DNA of 64,000 bases from Sideroxydans lithotrophicus ES-1 (GCF_000025705.1 NC_013959.1:1355063-1419062); one strand, 5' to 3'. Numbered from the stretch's first letter, positions 1-8,724 are shown. Made by a program: numbers and translations. Notes: generated by a model not told the origin, from the letters alone.

Positions 1-291
1 GGTTTTCCTGCGCTTCCCGTTTTTTGTGTATCCACGGCTGACGATGCCGGGATGCCAGCCGTTCTCGATCAGCTGCTGAGCCAGCCACAAGGTGAGCGGC
101 GTCTTGCCTGTTCCGCCCACGCTAATGTTGCCGACGATGACGACCGGGGCGGGCAGCCTGACTGAAGCCAGTATTCCGCTGCGGTAGAGCAGGCGCCGCG
201 AAAAAACGAGCGCACCGAAAAACAGGCTAAGGGGAAACAGCAGCAGGTGAAGCGGCGTGATGCGATACCAATGGTGTTGCAGCCGCTCCAT
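1..291 (-). CDS. lpxK: Tetraacyldisaccharide 4'-kinase LpxK (N-terminal part, cut by window edge)
   Basis: LpxK phosphorylates the 4' position of the lipid A disaccharide at the inner face of the inner membrane. Reading the minus strand from the ATG at 291 gives about 97 residues: a short N-terminal membrane segment (residues about 16-36), then GNISVGGTGKTP, the LpxK variant of the Walker A loop, and the following SRGY motif. The rest of the gene lies beyond base 1. Its start is 9 bases after the exbD stop, so it is the third gene of an exbB-exbD-lpxK operon, a common betaproteobacterial order. Identification is firm; only the C-terminal part is unseen. Confidence 0.9.
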   Translation of the reverse strand, partial: MERLQHHWYRITPLHLLLFPLSLFFGALVFSRRLLYRSGILASVRLPAPVVIVGNISVGGTGKTPLTLWLAQQLIENGWHPGIVSRGYTKNGKRRKT

Positions 292-300
292 GCCGATCGG

Positions 301-723
301 TTATTTATTCTGGTTCTGCGTGGTGAAAGTGATGCGACCGAAACCGGCTACGCGAGCGGCTTCCATGATGTTGATGACCGACTGGTGGGTGGCTTTTCCA
401 TCTGCGTTGATGATGATGGTCGGATCATCCTGCCCGGCGGCGGCCTTGCGCAGGACTTCGCTGAAATCAGCCGGATTTTTGAAAGCTGTTCGCACGCTGT
501 TCACGGCATAATGTTCCGAGGCATCGACGGCGACATTGATCGGTTTGCCGGCTGCGGACACGCCTTCATCGCCTGCCGCTTGCGGGAGATTGATCTGCAA
601 GTGGGCAAAATTGGAGTAGCTGGTGGTGACCATCAAAAAGATCAGGATCACCAGCAATACGTCGATCATCGGGATCAGGTTGATCTCCGGCTCGTCGCGA
701 GATTGTCCGCGTCGAAAATTCAT
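301..723 (-). CDS. exbD: Biopolymer transport protein ExbD/TolR (lpxK-linked copy)
   Basis: A 140-residue ExbD/TolR protein. It has a short cytoplasmic N-terminus, one membrane helix (about residues 14-36) and a periplasmic domain. The helix carries INLIPMIDVLLV, with Asp21 in the place of the proton-conducting Asp of ExbD/TolR. With ExbB it forms a proton-driven motor that energises a TonB- or TolA-like partner. It lies 9 bases after exbB and 9 bases before lpxK. No tonB or tolA lies beside this copy, unlike the second exbB-exbD pair at 25397-26473, so its partner cannot be named from the window. Confidence 0.88.
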   Translation of the reverse strand: MNFRRGQSRDEPEINLIPMIDVLLVILIFLMVTTSYSNFAHLQINLPQAAGDEGVSAAGKPINVAVDASEHYAVNSVRTAFKNPADFSEVLRKAAAGQDDPTIIINADGKATHQSVINIMEAARVAGFGRITFTTQNQNK

Positions 724-732
724 ATCAGCCCC

Positions 733-1338
733 TTATTTCCGCTCGCCATGCACGATCTCGACCAGTTTGATCGCCTGCTGTTCCATTTCGATAGTCAGGC
801 TATCGACCTGGGCACGGAAATGCCGGTAAGCGATCATGCTGGGCACGGCCACGATCAGGCCGTACGCGGTGTTGTACAGGGCGACAGAGATGCCGTGGGC
901 AAGCTCGGTGGGCGCAGCACCGCCCGCGTTCTGGGAGCCGAATATCTCGATCATGCCGATCACCGTTCCGAACAGGCCGAGCAGCGGACTGATCGAAGCG
1001 ATGGTTCCTAGAGTGGTAAGGAAGCGTTCGAGGTCGTGTGCGGCACTGCGTCCGGCTTCCTCTATGGACTCTTTCATCACCTCGGGCGCGCTCTTGATGT
1101 TCTTCAGCCCGGCAGCGAAAACTTTGCCCAGCGGCGAACCTTCGCTCAATTTTGCAAGCATCTGCAGGCTGACGCCGCGCTGCTTGAGTTCCTGCACCAC
1201 TTCGTCCAGCAGGGTGGGGGGCACGATCTTCTTGCTACGCAGATAAAGGGCTCGTTCAGTGATGAGTGCGACAGCTACCAGGGATGCAATGAGGAGTAAA
1301 TAGATCGGCCAACCAGCCGCTTCAATGAGTGTGATCAC
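733..1338 (-). CDS. exbB: MotA/TolQ/ExbB proton channel protein (lpxK-linked copy)
   Basis: A 201-residue ExbB/TolQ protein with an N-terminal membrane helix (about residues 8-28), a cytoplasmic loop and two C-terminal helices in the conserved region LGTIASISPLLGLFGTVIGM. I chose the GTG at 1338 as start: the product then opens VITLIEAAGWPIYLLL like other family members, and GGAG lies 7 bases upstream. An open frame continues upstream to 1452, but its extra residues look unrelated to the family. First gene of the exbB-exbD-lpxK operon, divergent from xseA. Confidence 0.85.
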   Translation of the reverse strand: MITLIEAAGWPIYLLLIASLVAVALITERALYLRSKKIVPPTLLDEVVQELKQRGVSLQMLAKLSEGSPLGKVFAAGLKNIKSAPEVMKESIEEAGRSAAHDLERFLTTLGTIASISPLLGLFGTVIGMIEIFGSQNAGGAAPTELAHGISVALYNTAYGLIVAVPSMIAYRHFRAQVDSLTIEMEQQAIKLVEIVHGERK

Positions 1339-1463
1339 GCAACGTCTCCAGGAAATTATGCTTAAATTCGAAGGCGGCACTGTATCTTGTAGGCCATGTT
1401 TGAGCAAGGAGGGAGATATGTCCTTAGCGCTAACTGATAGCAGTATAAGCAAATTGTTTTCTT

Positions 1464-1494
1464 ATGCACAAAAACTGTGGATAACTTTGTGCAT
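1464..1494. promoter_or_regulatory. Inverted repeat enclosing a perfect DnaA box, in the exbB/xseA divergent spacer
   Basis: Two 9-base arms, ATGCACAAA (1464-1472) and TTTGTGCAT (1486-1494), are exact reverse complements around a 13-base centre. The centre and right edge contain TGTGGATAA (1476-1484), the reverse complement of the consensus DnaA box TTATCCACA. It lies in the 404-base non-coding spacer between the divergent exbB and xseA starts. The rest of that spacer is AT-rich and shows no gene; a weaker box-like TTGTGGATT is at 1654-1662. A regulatory or DnaA-binding role is inference. Confidence 0.45.
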
Positions 1495-1742
1495 GAATAT
1501 CCGGGATGGCTGTCTTAGGCCTTGTACTGTAGCCATTTTCGCTGGATTGCTCAAAAAACACGCCGCAACAAAATACATATAAAACAATACGATATCGTAA
1601 GTTGTCATTCTTTCGTGATCTCACCTTCATGGAAAGTGGCGAATTTACTGGGGTTGTGGATTGAAATGATTTGTCAATATGCCATTTGGCCTATTCGATG
1701 AAAAAAATTTGCATGGACGAATGTGAAAAACAGGGAAGTCTG

Positions 1743-3077
1743 ATGGACAAGAACCATGTATTGAGTGTGCGCGAACTGAATCTCGCGGCGAAACAATTGA
1801 TTGAGGGAGGATTGCCGTTGTTGTGGGTGCGCGGCGAGATATCCAATTTCGTCAGCGCAGCTTCTGGACACTGGTATTTTTCACTCAAGGACGAGCAGGC
1901 GCAGGTGCGTTGCGTGATGTTCCGGCATAAAAGCCAGTACTTGGAATTCAAGCCGAGCAACGGCATGCAAGTAGAGGTGCTGGCGCTGGCGACATTGTAT
2001 GAAGCGCGCGGCGATTTCCAGCTGACGCTGGAAAAGATGCGTCCGGCCGGATTGGGTGCACTGTATGAAGCGTTCGAGCATCTGAAAAACAAACTTGAAG
2101 CCGAGGGCTTGTTCGATGCCGGGCGCAAGCGCGACTTGCCGTTGCTGCCGAAGCAGATAGGTATCGTGACCTCGCCCCAAGCGGCGGCGTTGCGCGATGT
2201 ATTGCGTACCCTGGCGAACCGCATGCCCAATGTGCCTGTGCTGTTGTATCCGACACCGGTGCAGGGCGAAGGCGCAGCACAAAAGATCGCGCAGGCGATC
2301 AGGTTGGCGAGTCAGCGCGCCGAGTGTGATGTGCTCATCGTGTGCCGTGGTGGCGGCAGTATCGAAGACCTGTGGGCGTTCAATGAAGAGGTGGTTGCAC
2401 GCGCCATTGCAGCCAGCCATATCCCGGTGGTGAGCGGTGTCGGGCACGAAACAGATTTCACCATTGCCGATTTCGTGGCCGATCTTCGCGCCGCCACACC
2501 GACGGCGGCGGCACAGGCGGTGGTGCCGGATAAGCAGGAGCTGCGGCAACGATTGGCGCAGCATCGGCAACGCTTGGTACGCGCTGTTGCGCGGCGATTC
2601 GAGCAAGGCATGCAACAAGTGGATTTCCTGCAACACCGGCTGGTTCACCCGGCGCAGCGCATCCGGCAGCAAGGCGAGCGCCTGGAAGCGCTGCAGCAAC
2701 GCATGCGATTCGCCCATGACCATGCAATGCAGCGTCAGCAAGGCCGCTGGAGCATGTTGTGGCACAGGCTGCGCGGGGCGCGCCCGAATCTCGCCCGACT
2801 GCAGGAGCAGCAGTCTAATCTGGCGCGCCGCTTGAATGGTGCCATGTTGCAAACCCTGGATCGCCATGATGCACGCCTGACCGCATTGCGGCAGCATTTG
2901 CAACTTCTCGATCCGAAACAGGTGCTGGCGCGCGGCTACAGCATGGTGCGCGATGTGCAGGGCAATATCGTCGTGAGCAGCGATAGTCTTGAACTGGGCG
3001 AGAAGCTGGATATCACCTTTGCCCAGGGTGGCGTGCATGCAGTGGTGCAGGAAAAGCACGAGCCCAATTCAGATTAG
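1743..3077 (+). CDS. xseA: Exodeoxyribonuclease VII large subunit XseA
   Basis: XseA, with the small subunit XseB, degrades single-stranded DNA to acid-soluble oligonucleotides in the cytoplasm. The 444-residue product (E. coli about 456) opens with LSVRELNLAAKQLIE, an OB-fold domain with VRGEISNFV (residues about 30-38). The catalytic core includes IGIVTSPQAAALRD and CRGGGSIEDLWAFN, followed by SGVGHETD. A long helical C-terminal region precedes the closing LARGYSMV motif. I use the ATG at 1743, after an AGGGAAG ribosome site, because the upstream in-frame ATG at 1671 adds 24 residues with no family counterpart. xseB is not in the window. Confidence 0.93.
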   Translation: MDKNHVLSVRELNLAAKQLIEGGLPLLWVRGEISNFVSAASGHWYFSLKDEQAQVRCVMFRHKSQYLEFKPSNGMQVEVLALATLYEARGDFQLTLEKMRPAGLGALYEAFEHLKNKLEAEGLFDAGRKRDLPLLPKQIGIVTSPQAAALRDVLRTLANRMPNVPVLLYPTPVQGEGAAQKIAQAIRLASQRAECDVLIVCRGGGSIEDLWAFNEEVVARAIAASHIPVVSGVGHETDFTIADFVADLRAATPTAAAQAVVPDKQELRQRLAQHRQRLVRAVARRFEQGMQQVDFLQHRLVHPAQRIRQQGERLEALQQRMRFAHDHAMQRQQGRWSMLWHRLRGARPNLARLQEQQSNLARRLNGAMLQTLDRHDARLTALRQHLQLLDPKQVLARGYSMVRDVQGNIVVSSDSLELGEKLDITFAQGGVHAVVQEKHEPNSD

Positions 3078-3119
3078 GTTAAAATCCGCACCTGCTTTCA
3101 AGCCCCCCGATTTATTTCT

Positions 3120-4769
3120 ATGAAGAATGACATTTCCCGACGCGGACTCTGGCTGGTGTTGCTGGCGGTCGTAGTCATCTGGTTCGGCAATCTGGAATAT
3201 CGCAAACTCATCCGGCCCGACGAAGGCCGCTATGCCGAGATCCCGCGCGAGATGGTGGTTAGCGGCGACTGGACGACGCCGCGCCTGAACGAGCTGAAGT
3301 ATTTCGAAAAACCGCCCTTGCAATATTGGGCCACTGCAGTGGCTTACGAGGTGTTCGGCGAACATCAATGGACATCGCGCATCTGGACAGCGCTGACCGG
3401 ATTCGCCGGCATCCTGCTGGCATGGTTCGCGGGGGCGCGGCTGTTCGGGCGCGAGGCGGGGATCTATGCGGCGTTGCTGCTGGGCAGCAGCATGCTCTAC
3501 ACGATGATGGCGCACATCAATACGCTGGACATGGGCGTGACCTTCTTCATCACGCTCGGCATTTTTTCGTTGCTCCTCGCACAAAAAGAAGAACACGATG
3601 CGCAACAACGGAACTGGATGCTGCTGGCCTGGGCTGCGCTGGCGCTGTCGGTGCTGAGCAAAGGATTGATGGGTCTGGTTCTGCCGGGTGCGGCATTGTT
3701 CCTGTACTCGATATTCAATCGCGATATCAGGATATGGAAGCGCATGCACTGGATCGGCGGGCTGCTGGTGTTCTTCCTGATCGCCACTCCCTGGTTCGTA
3801 CTGGTCATGCGAGACAATCCCGAATTCTTTCATTTCTTCTTCATCCACGAGCACCTCGAACGCTTCACCACCAAAGTGCACGGGCGCTTCCAGCCCTGGT
3901 ACTACTTCGTGCCGATCCTGCTGCTGGGCATGTTGCCCTGGACGGCACTGATGTTCGACGCATTGCTGCGTTCTTGGCGCGGCAGTGTGCAGAAGGCGAG
4001 GGAATTCAGTGCGGAGCGTTTCCTGCTGGTGTGGACGGTGTTCATCTATGTGTTTTTCTCGATCTCCGATTCCAAACTGCCGTCGTATCTGTTGCCGATG
4101 TTCCCGCCGCTGGCGCTGTTGATGGGCAAGCAGCTTGCCGAGATGAATGCGCGCCGCTTGTTCTGGCTGACCGTTCCGGTGCTGGTGGTGGTTGCCGTCC
4201 TGCTGGGAGTTATCCCTTTTGCTGTCAAGATTGCGGCGGACACACCGTTACAACATCAGATGTACGGCAATTACTCGGTATGGTTGCTGGTCGCAGCGGT
4301 ACTCTGGCTCGTCGGCACCGTGGCGGCATTATGGTCGCTGCGCCTTGATCGCAAGATGGCAGCGGTCATCGTGCTGGCTTTCTCTTCGCTCGCAGCTTCG
4401 CAGTTGGCAACTTCGGGCTATAACACTATCGCTCCGGAGCGTTCCAGCTATATCCTTGCCGACGCGATCAGACCGTTGATCAAGCCGGGAGTGCCGTTCT
4501 ATTCCGTGTTTTGCTACGAGCAGACATTGCCTTTCTACCTCAAGCGCACATTCACTCTGGTCGATTTTCAGGACGAGATGGCGTTCGGCATCGAGATGGA
4601 ACCGGAACGCTGGATACCGACTGCGGATCAACTGGCTAAGCGCTGGAGCATACAAAAGGATGCTTATGCTATCGTGCCGACGCCGTTGCTTCATATTCTC
4701 CAGGAACAAGGAATGCCAATGAAAGAGATCTATCGTGACGAACAGTATGTTGTGGTGAGCAAACCATGA
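3120..4769 (+). CDS. arnT: 4-amino-4-deoxy-L-arabinose (Ara4N) transferase ArnT
   Basis: ArnT moves Ara4N from undecaprenyl phosphate to lipid A on the periplasmic face of the inner membrane, which lowers surface charge and gives polymyxin resistance. The 549-residue polytopic protein (GT83/PMT type, about 12 membrane helices by eye) has the first-periplasmic-loop motif RPDEGRYAEIPREM (about residues 28-41) and KYFEKPPLQYW. Its length matches the family (about 550). It starts 42 bases after xseA and overlaps the next gene by 4 bases (ATGA). The downstream arn genes support the assignment over other PMT-type glycosyltransferases. Confidence 0.88.
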   Translation: MKNDISRRGLWLVLLAVVVIWFGNLEYRKLIRPDEGRYAEIPREMVVSGDWTTPRLNELKYFEKPPLQYWATAVAYEVFGEHQWTSRIWTALTGFAGILLAWFAGARLFGREAGIYAALLLGSSMLYTMMAHINTLDMGVTFFITLGIFSLLLAQKEEHDAQQRNWMLLAWAALALSVLSKGLMGLVLPGAALFLYSIFNRDIRIWKRMHWIGGLLVFFLIATPWFVLVMRDNPEFFHFFFIHEHLERFTTKVHGRFQPWYYFVPILLLGMLPWTALMFDALLRSWRGSVQKAREFSAERFLLVWTVFIYVFFSISDSKLPSYLLPMFPPLALLMGKQLAEMNARRLFWLTVPVLVVVAVLLGVIPFAVKIAADTPLQHQMYGNYSVWLLVAAVLWLVGTVAALWSLRLDRKMAAVIVLAFSSLAASQLATSGYNTIAPERSSYILADAIRPLIKPGVPFYSVFCYEQTLPFYLKRTFTLVDFQDEMAFGIEMEPERWIPTADQLAKRWSIQKDAYAIVPTPLLHILQEQGMPMKEIYRDEQYVVVSKP

Positions 4770-5137
4770 ACCTGGTCAGTTTCGGTTTGATCTTCACTGG
4801 CGTGATGCTCAATGCCGCCGCGCAGATCCTGATGAAGGCCGGCACCAATGCTATAGGTCATTTCGAGTTCAGTACAGCCAACATCCTGCCCATCGGCTGG
4901 AAACTGGCGACCGAGTGGCACATCGTCACCGCCTTGTTCTGCTACGGCATCAGCGTGGTGGTATGGATATTGGCGCTGTCGCGCGTGCCGGTCAGCATCG
5001 CCTTTCCCATGCTGTCCATGGCGTATGTGGTCAATGCCATTGCGGCCTGGTATCTGCTGGGCGAAGCCTTCAATCCGACCAAGCTGGTCGGTATGGGTGT
5101 GATCATCTTTGGTGTCATCATTATTTCGAGAGCTTGA
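4766..5137 (+). CDS. SMR/EamA-type small membrane protein, ArnE/ArnF-like flippase subunit
   Basis: A 123-residue protein with four hydrophobic helices and the small-multidrug-resistance fold (AAAQILMKAG early, VSIAFPMLSMAYVVNAIAAW in the middle). In enterics, ArnE and ArnF form a heterodimer thought to flip undecaprenyl-phosphate-Ara4N to the periplasm. Here one gene sits between arnT (ATGA overlap) and arnB (2-base gap), so translational coupling is likely and a homodimer is possible. No second SMR gene is visible in the locus. I do not assign E or F because the sequence alone does not separate them. Confidence 0.75.
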   Translation: MNLVSFGLIFTGVMLNAAAQILMKAGTNAIGHFEFSTANILPIGWKLATEWHIVTALFCYGISVVVWILALSRVPVSIAFPMLSMAYVVNAIAAWYLLGEAFNPTKLVGMGVIIFGVIIISRA

Positions 5138-5139
5138 GC

Positions 5140-6261
5140 ATGTCTGAATTCTTACCTTTCACCAAACCCTTCATCGATGAAGCCGCCATCACGGCAGTTG
5201 GCGACGTGCTGCGCTCCGGCTGGATCACCAGCGGACCCAAAGTGGCGGAATTCGAGAAACAACTCTCGGCCTATTTCGGCGGGCGCCCGGTGCGCACTTT
5301 CAACTCCGGTACCTGCACCATGGAGATCGCCTTGCGCATCGCGGGTATCGGGCCGGGCGACGAAGTCATCACCACGCCCATCTCCTGGGTGGCGACATCC
5401 AATGTGATCATCGAGGTCGGCGCCACGCCTGTGTTTGCGGACATCGACCCGGTCACGCGCAACATTGATCTGGACAAGGTCGAAGCGGCCATCACACCAG
5501 CTACCCGCGCCATCATCCCGGTCGATCTTTCCGGTTTGCCGGTGGACCGCGACAGGCTGTATGCCATCGCTGCCAAATACAAGCTGCGCGTGGTGGAAGA
5601 CGCGGCGCAGGCTATCGGCTCCTTGTGGAAGGGCAAGCGCATCGGTGCATTCGGCGATTATGTCTCGTTCAGTTTCCAGGCCAACAAGAACCTCACCACC
5701 ACCGAAGGCGGCTGCCTGGTGCTGAACAACGAGGACGAAGCGCGGCTCGCCGAGAAATATCGCCTGCAAGGCGTCACGCGCAGCGGCTTCGACGGCATGG
5801 AAGTAGACGTGCTGGGCGGCAAGTACAACATGACCGACGTGGCCGCCGCGATCGGCTTGAACCAGTTGCCGCAACTGGAAGCCATCACCGCACGCCGCCA
5901 TGTGCTGGCCAAACATTACTTCGCCACCTTCGGTGCGGATTTCGAGCAACAGACCGGCGTGCAACTGCCGCTGGCAAATTTCGAAAATACCAATTGGCAC
6001 ATGTTCCAGATCGTGCTGCCGCAAGGTGTGGTGCGGTCCGAATTCATGGAAAAGATGAAAGCCCGCAACATCGGCTGCGGGGTGCATTACCCACCGATCC
6101 ACCTGTTCCAGATGTACCGCGAGCGCGGCTTCAGGGAAGGCATGTTCCCTATCGCCGAAAGTGTGGGCCGCCGCATCGTCAGCTTGCCGATGTTTCCCAG
6201 GATGAGCGACGCGGATGTGGAGCGTGTGGTGGTGGCTGTACGCGAGGTGCTGGGCAGTTGA
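5140..6261 (+). CDS. arnB: UDP-4-amino-4-deoxy-L-arabinose aminotransferase ArnB (DegT/DnrJ/EryC1/StrS family)
   Basis: A PLP-dependent aminotransferase that converts UDP-4-keto-arabinose and glutamate to UDP-Ara4N. The product is 373 residues (E. coli ArnB about 380). The motif SFSFQANKNLTTTEGG carries the PLP lysine at residue 183, close to Lys188 of Salmonella ArnB. GDEVITTPISWVATSN and VEDAAQAIGS are typical of sugar aminotransferases, and the C-terminus has GVHYPPIHLFQMY. The ATG at 5140 follows the previous stop by two bases. Among DegT enzymes the arn neighbours make ArnB the best call. Confidence 0.9.
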   Translation: MSEFLPFTKPFIDEAAITAVGDVLRSGWITSGPKVAEFEKQLSAYFGGRPVRTFNSGTCTMEIALRIAGIGPGDEVITTPISWVATSNVIIEVGATPVFADIDPVTRNIDLDKVEAAITPATRAIIPVDLSGLPVDRDRLYAIAAKYKLRVVEDAAQAIGSLWKGKRIGAFGDYVSFSFQANKNLTTTEGGCLVLNNEDEARLAEKYRLQGVTRSGFDGMEVDVLGGKYNMTDVAAAIGLNQLPQLEAITARRHVLAKHYFATFGADFEQQTGVQLPLANFENTNWHMFQIVLPQGVVRSEFMEKMKARNIGCGVHYPPIHLFQMYRERGFREGMFPIAESVGRRIVSLPMFPRMSDADVERVVVAVREVLGS

Positions 6262-6282
6262 CCGGAGCGCGAATATTGGCGA

Positions 6283-7437
6283 TCAGTGCCTGGTAGCCTG
6301 CATGGATTCGCGGCATTCCTGGTAATTTTCAGAATTGATGTTTTCCTTGCCGCTTTCGGCAATCATCTCCAGCGATTCCAGCACCATGAAGCTGGCTTTT
6401 TCCATTTCGGCGATCGCTTCCAGGCCCCTCTGGTATTGTCCTTCGTGATAATGGGTAACGGCTTCGACGCCATAACGGTGGAAGCGCTGATGCGGCTCCG
6501 CCATTTCCTGATACCCGTGCAGTTTGGAAAAACAGTGCTTGCCTTCGCCTTCGTAATACCACTTGCCGAGGCGGCAGGACTGGTGGCTGGAGAATTCTTC
6601 AGGTTTTTTCGATGAAGTGCCGAGAAATACTTTGTATATCTCGAACTTGTAGACCAGATGATCCATTTTCGCGACTTCGATGAAAGTGCGTAAAGCAGTC
6701 GTGCCGATCGCCTTCTTCATCTGTACGGTGACTTGCATCAGTTCTCCCATACTGCTGGCTGCCTGCTGTCCGTCTTTATGGAACTCCTCGGCCTGTTGCG
6801 GGCTGACTTCCACCAGCGCTTTGACGGCCGCGGTTTCTTTCTGAATCGCACCGACCAGTTGGCCGATCTCGCTGGTGGCGGTGGAAGTGCGTTCGGCCAA
6901 TTTGCGTACCTCGTCAGCCACCACCGCGAAGCCGCGGCCCTGTTCGCCCGCACGGGCCGCTTCGATGGCGGCATTCAGTGCCAGCAAATTGGTCTGTTCG
7001 GCGATTTCCTTGATCAGTTTGACGATGCTGCCGATCTGGCTGGTGCGTTCGTTCAGGTGATCGACGCTGACAGCCGTCTCGACAGTCTTTTCCGACATCT
7101 TTTGCAGGTTGTTGGAGATGCGCTCCACCGCAACCAGGTTCATGCTCAACGCGCCCGTGGTCTCGCCGATCTGCTCGTTCTCATGCTTCATGGTACTCGC
7201 CAGGGTCGCCAGCGAACTCTGAATCTCCTTGGCGGATTCGCAATAGGAGTTCATATGCTGGAACAATCCTTCGTGCATGACGACCAGTTCCGACGTACCG
7301 TTGAATTTCGCCATGACAGATTCATGTTCTTGCCTGAGGGAGCGCACATTGCTTTCCCGTTCGTTCAGCAATTGCTCGAAATCGTGCAGTTTTTCTTTCA
7401 GGCTTGCCACTTCATGTTTATAGCCGTTATTGAACAT
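6283..7437 (-). CDS. Soluble methyl-accepting chemotaxis protein with C-terminal CZB zinc-binding domain
   Basis: A 384-residue cytoplasmic chemoreceptor without a membrane segment. An N-terminal coiled coil (about residues 5-45) leads into the MCP signalling hairpin. Its tip, [20 protein letters not shown], is the CheA/CheW-binding region. The last 120 residues match the chemoreceptor zinc-binding (CZB) pattern: an early His in [10 protein letters not shown], Cys in [10 protein letters not shown] and His in [12 protein letters not shown] receptors are known to sense zinc or oxidants. I start at the ATG at 7437 (GGGAGA just upstream); an in-frame ATG at 7470 is less likely. It lies divergently between arnB and arnC. 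Confidence 0.87.
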   Translation of the reverse strand: MFNNGYKHEVASLKEKLHDFEQLLNERESNVRSLRQEHESVMAKFNGTSELVVMHEGLFQHMNSYCESAKEIQSSLATLASTMKHENEQIGETTGALSMNLVAVERISNNLQKMSEKTVETAVSVDHLNERTSQIGSIVKLIKEIAEQTNLLALNAAIEAARAGEQGRGFAVVADEVRKLAERTSTATSEIGQLVGAIQKETAAVKALVEVSPQQAEEFHKDGQQAASSMGELMQVTVQMKKAIGTTALRTFIEVAKMDHLVYKFEIYKVFLGTSSKKPEEFSSHQSCRLGKWYYEGEGKHCFSKLHGYQEMAEPHQRFHRYGVEAVTHYHEGQYQRGLEAIAEMEKASFMVLESLEMIAESGKENINSENYQECRESMQATRH

Positions 7438-7565
7438 GGTCTTCTCCCACTTGTTGATGAAAGGTTTCATGCAGCCGGATATGCCACTGTATATAGTCGC
7501 GATATCGGTTGACTACCGAGTGTGGTTATCGACCATAAGTCAGGCGAAATCAATATGCCAAACGG

Positions 7566-7583
7566 TCTAGATAGCTATCTAGA
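7566..7583. promoter_or_regulatory. Perfect 18-bp palindrome in the chemoreceptor/arnC divergent spacer
   Basis: TCTAGATAG followed directly by CTATCTAGA is a perfect two-fold palindrome with no spacer. It lies 129 bases upstream of the chemoreceptor start and 89 bases upstream of arnC. The form is that of an operator for a dimeric regulator, but I cannot name the regulator. It could serve either divergent gene. Confidence 0.4.
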
Positions 7584-7633
7584 TAAAACTGCTACAGGGG
7601 CAATGCCGCAGGAGCGGCTTCGGAATGGCGGAT

Positions 7634-7662
7634 TTCACGAACCCCATGCTCTGCGGTAGAAT
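7634..7662 (+). promoter_or_regulatory. Candidate sigma-70 promoter of the arnC operon
   Basis: TTCACG (7634-7639) and TAGAAT (7657-7662) are separated by 17 bases. The -10 element ends only 9 bases before the arnC ATG at 7672, so a transcript from this promoter would be leaderless or nearly so. Consistent with that, no convincing ribosome binding site precedes arnC. Motif-based only. Confidence 0.35.
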
Positions 7663-7671
7663 GCCGCCCCT

Positions 7672-8688
7672 ATGAGCGCTCTCCAACTTTCCGTCGTCAT
7701 CCCCGTCTATAACGAAGAGCAGGGCCTGCAGGCCCTCTTTGACCGGTTGTATCCCGCACTGGACAAGCTTGGCATCGATTACGAGATCATTTTTGTCAAC
7801 GATGGCAGCCGCGACCGTTCCGCCGCCATCCTGCGCGAACAGTTCCAGAAACGGCCCGATGTGACGCGTGTGGTGCTGTTCAACGGCAATTTCGGCCAGC
7901 ATATGGCGATCATGGCAGGCTTCGAGCACTGCCGCGGACAGCGCATCGTTACGCTGGATGCCGACCTGCAGAACCCACCTGAGGACACCGGCCTGTTGCT
8001 GGCAAAAATGGACGAGGGTCATGATTATGTCGGTTCCATCCGCCGTCAGCGCAGCGACAGCATGTGGCGGCATGTCGCTTCGCGCGCCATGAACGGCCTG
8101 CGCGAAAAGATCACCCGCATCAAGATGACCGACCAGGGCTGCATGTTCCGCGCCTACGACCGCAACATCATCGACGCGATCAACAGCTGCAAGGAAGTGA
8201 ACACCTTCATTCCGGCGCTAGCCTACAGCTTCGCGCGCAATCCGGCCGAGGTGGTGGTTGGGCACGAAGAACGCGCGGCGGGCGAATCCAAGTATTCCAT
8301 GTATAGCCTTATCCGCCTCAACTTCGACCTGATGACCAGCTTCTCGCTGGTGCCGCTGCAGATGTTCTCCATGCTGGGCATGCTGATCTCGGTATTTTCC
8401 GGTTTTTTCTTCGTGTTCCTGGTGATCCGCCGTCTGTGGATCGGCCCCGAGGCGGAAGGCCTGTTCACCCTGTTTGCGCTGATGTTTTTCCTCATCGGCA
8501 TTGCGCTGTTCGGTATCGGATTGCTGGGCGAATACGTCGGGCGTATCTACCAGCAAGTGCGTCATCGGCCGCGCTATCTGGTGGAGGCCTTGCTGGAACA
8601 GCAGACTGACGACAAGCCCAAACGTGCGCGCAAGCCCAAAGCTGCGACTGAACCTGCAACCGACCTGTTCGCGGACGGCGAGGAATGA
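7672..8688 (+). CDS. arnC: Undecaprenyl-phosphate 4-deoxy-4-formamido-L-arabinose transferase ArnC
   Basis: A 338-residue GT2 glycosyltransferase that loads UDP-4-formamido-arabinose onto undecaprenyl phosphate at the cytoplasmic face. The GT-A domain carries SVVIPVYNEEQGL at the N-terminus, FVNDGSRDRS, and the metal-binding DADLQNPPED. Two C-terminal membrane helices (about residues 233-255 and 265-287) are followed by GEYVGRIYQQ and a Lys/Arg-rich tail. This architecture is shared with GtrB/DPM1-like enzymes; the adjacent formyltransferase, decarboxylase and arnD favour ArnC. First gene of the second arn transcription unit. Confidence 0.87.
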   Translation: MSALQLSVVIPVYNEEQGLQALFDRLYPALDKLGIDYEIIFVNDGSRDRSAAILREQFQKRPDVTRVVLFNGNFGQHMAIMAGFEHCRGQRIVTLDADLQNPPEDTGLLLAKMDEGHDYVGSIRRQRSDSMWRHVASRAMNGLREKITRIKMTDQGCMFRAYDRNIIDAINSCKEVNTFIPALAYSFARNPAEVVVGHEERAAGESKYSMYSLIRLNFDLMTSFSLVPLQMFSMLGMLISVFSGFFFVFLVIRRLWIGPEAEGLFTLFALMFFLIGIALFGIGLLGEYVGRIYQQVRHRPRYLVEALLEQQTDDKPKRARKPKAATEPATDLFADGEE

Positions 8689-8724
8689 GCAGGGCGCCGA
8701 TGAGCGATTTGCGGGAAGCCTGTG

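Noticed and set aside
1464-1494. A chromosomal replication origin
   Set aside because: Only one perfect DnaA box and one poor one, no AT-rich 13-mer array, and no dnaA, dnaN or gidA nearby.
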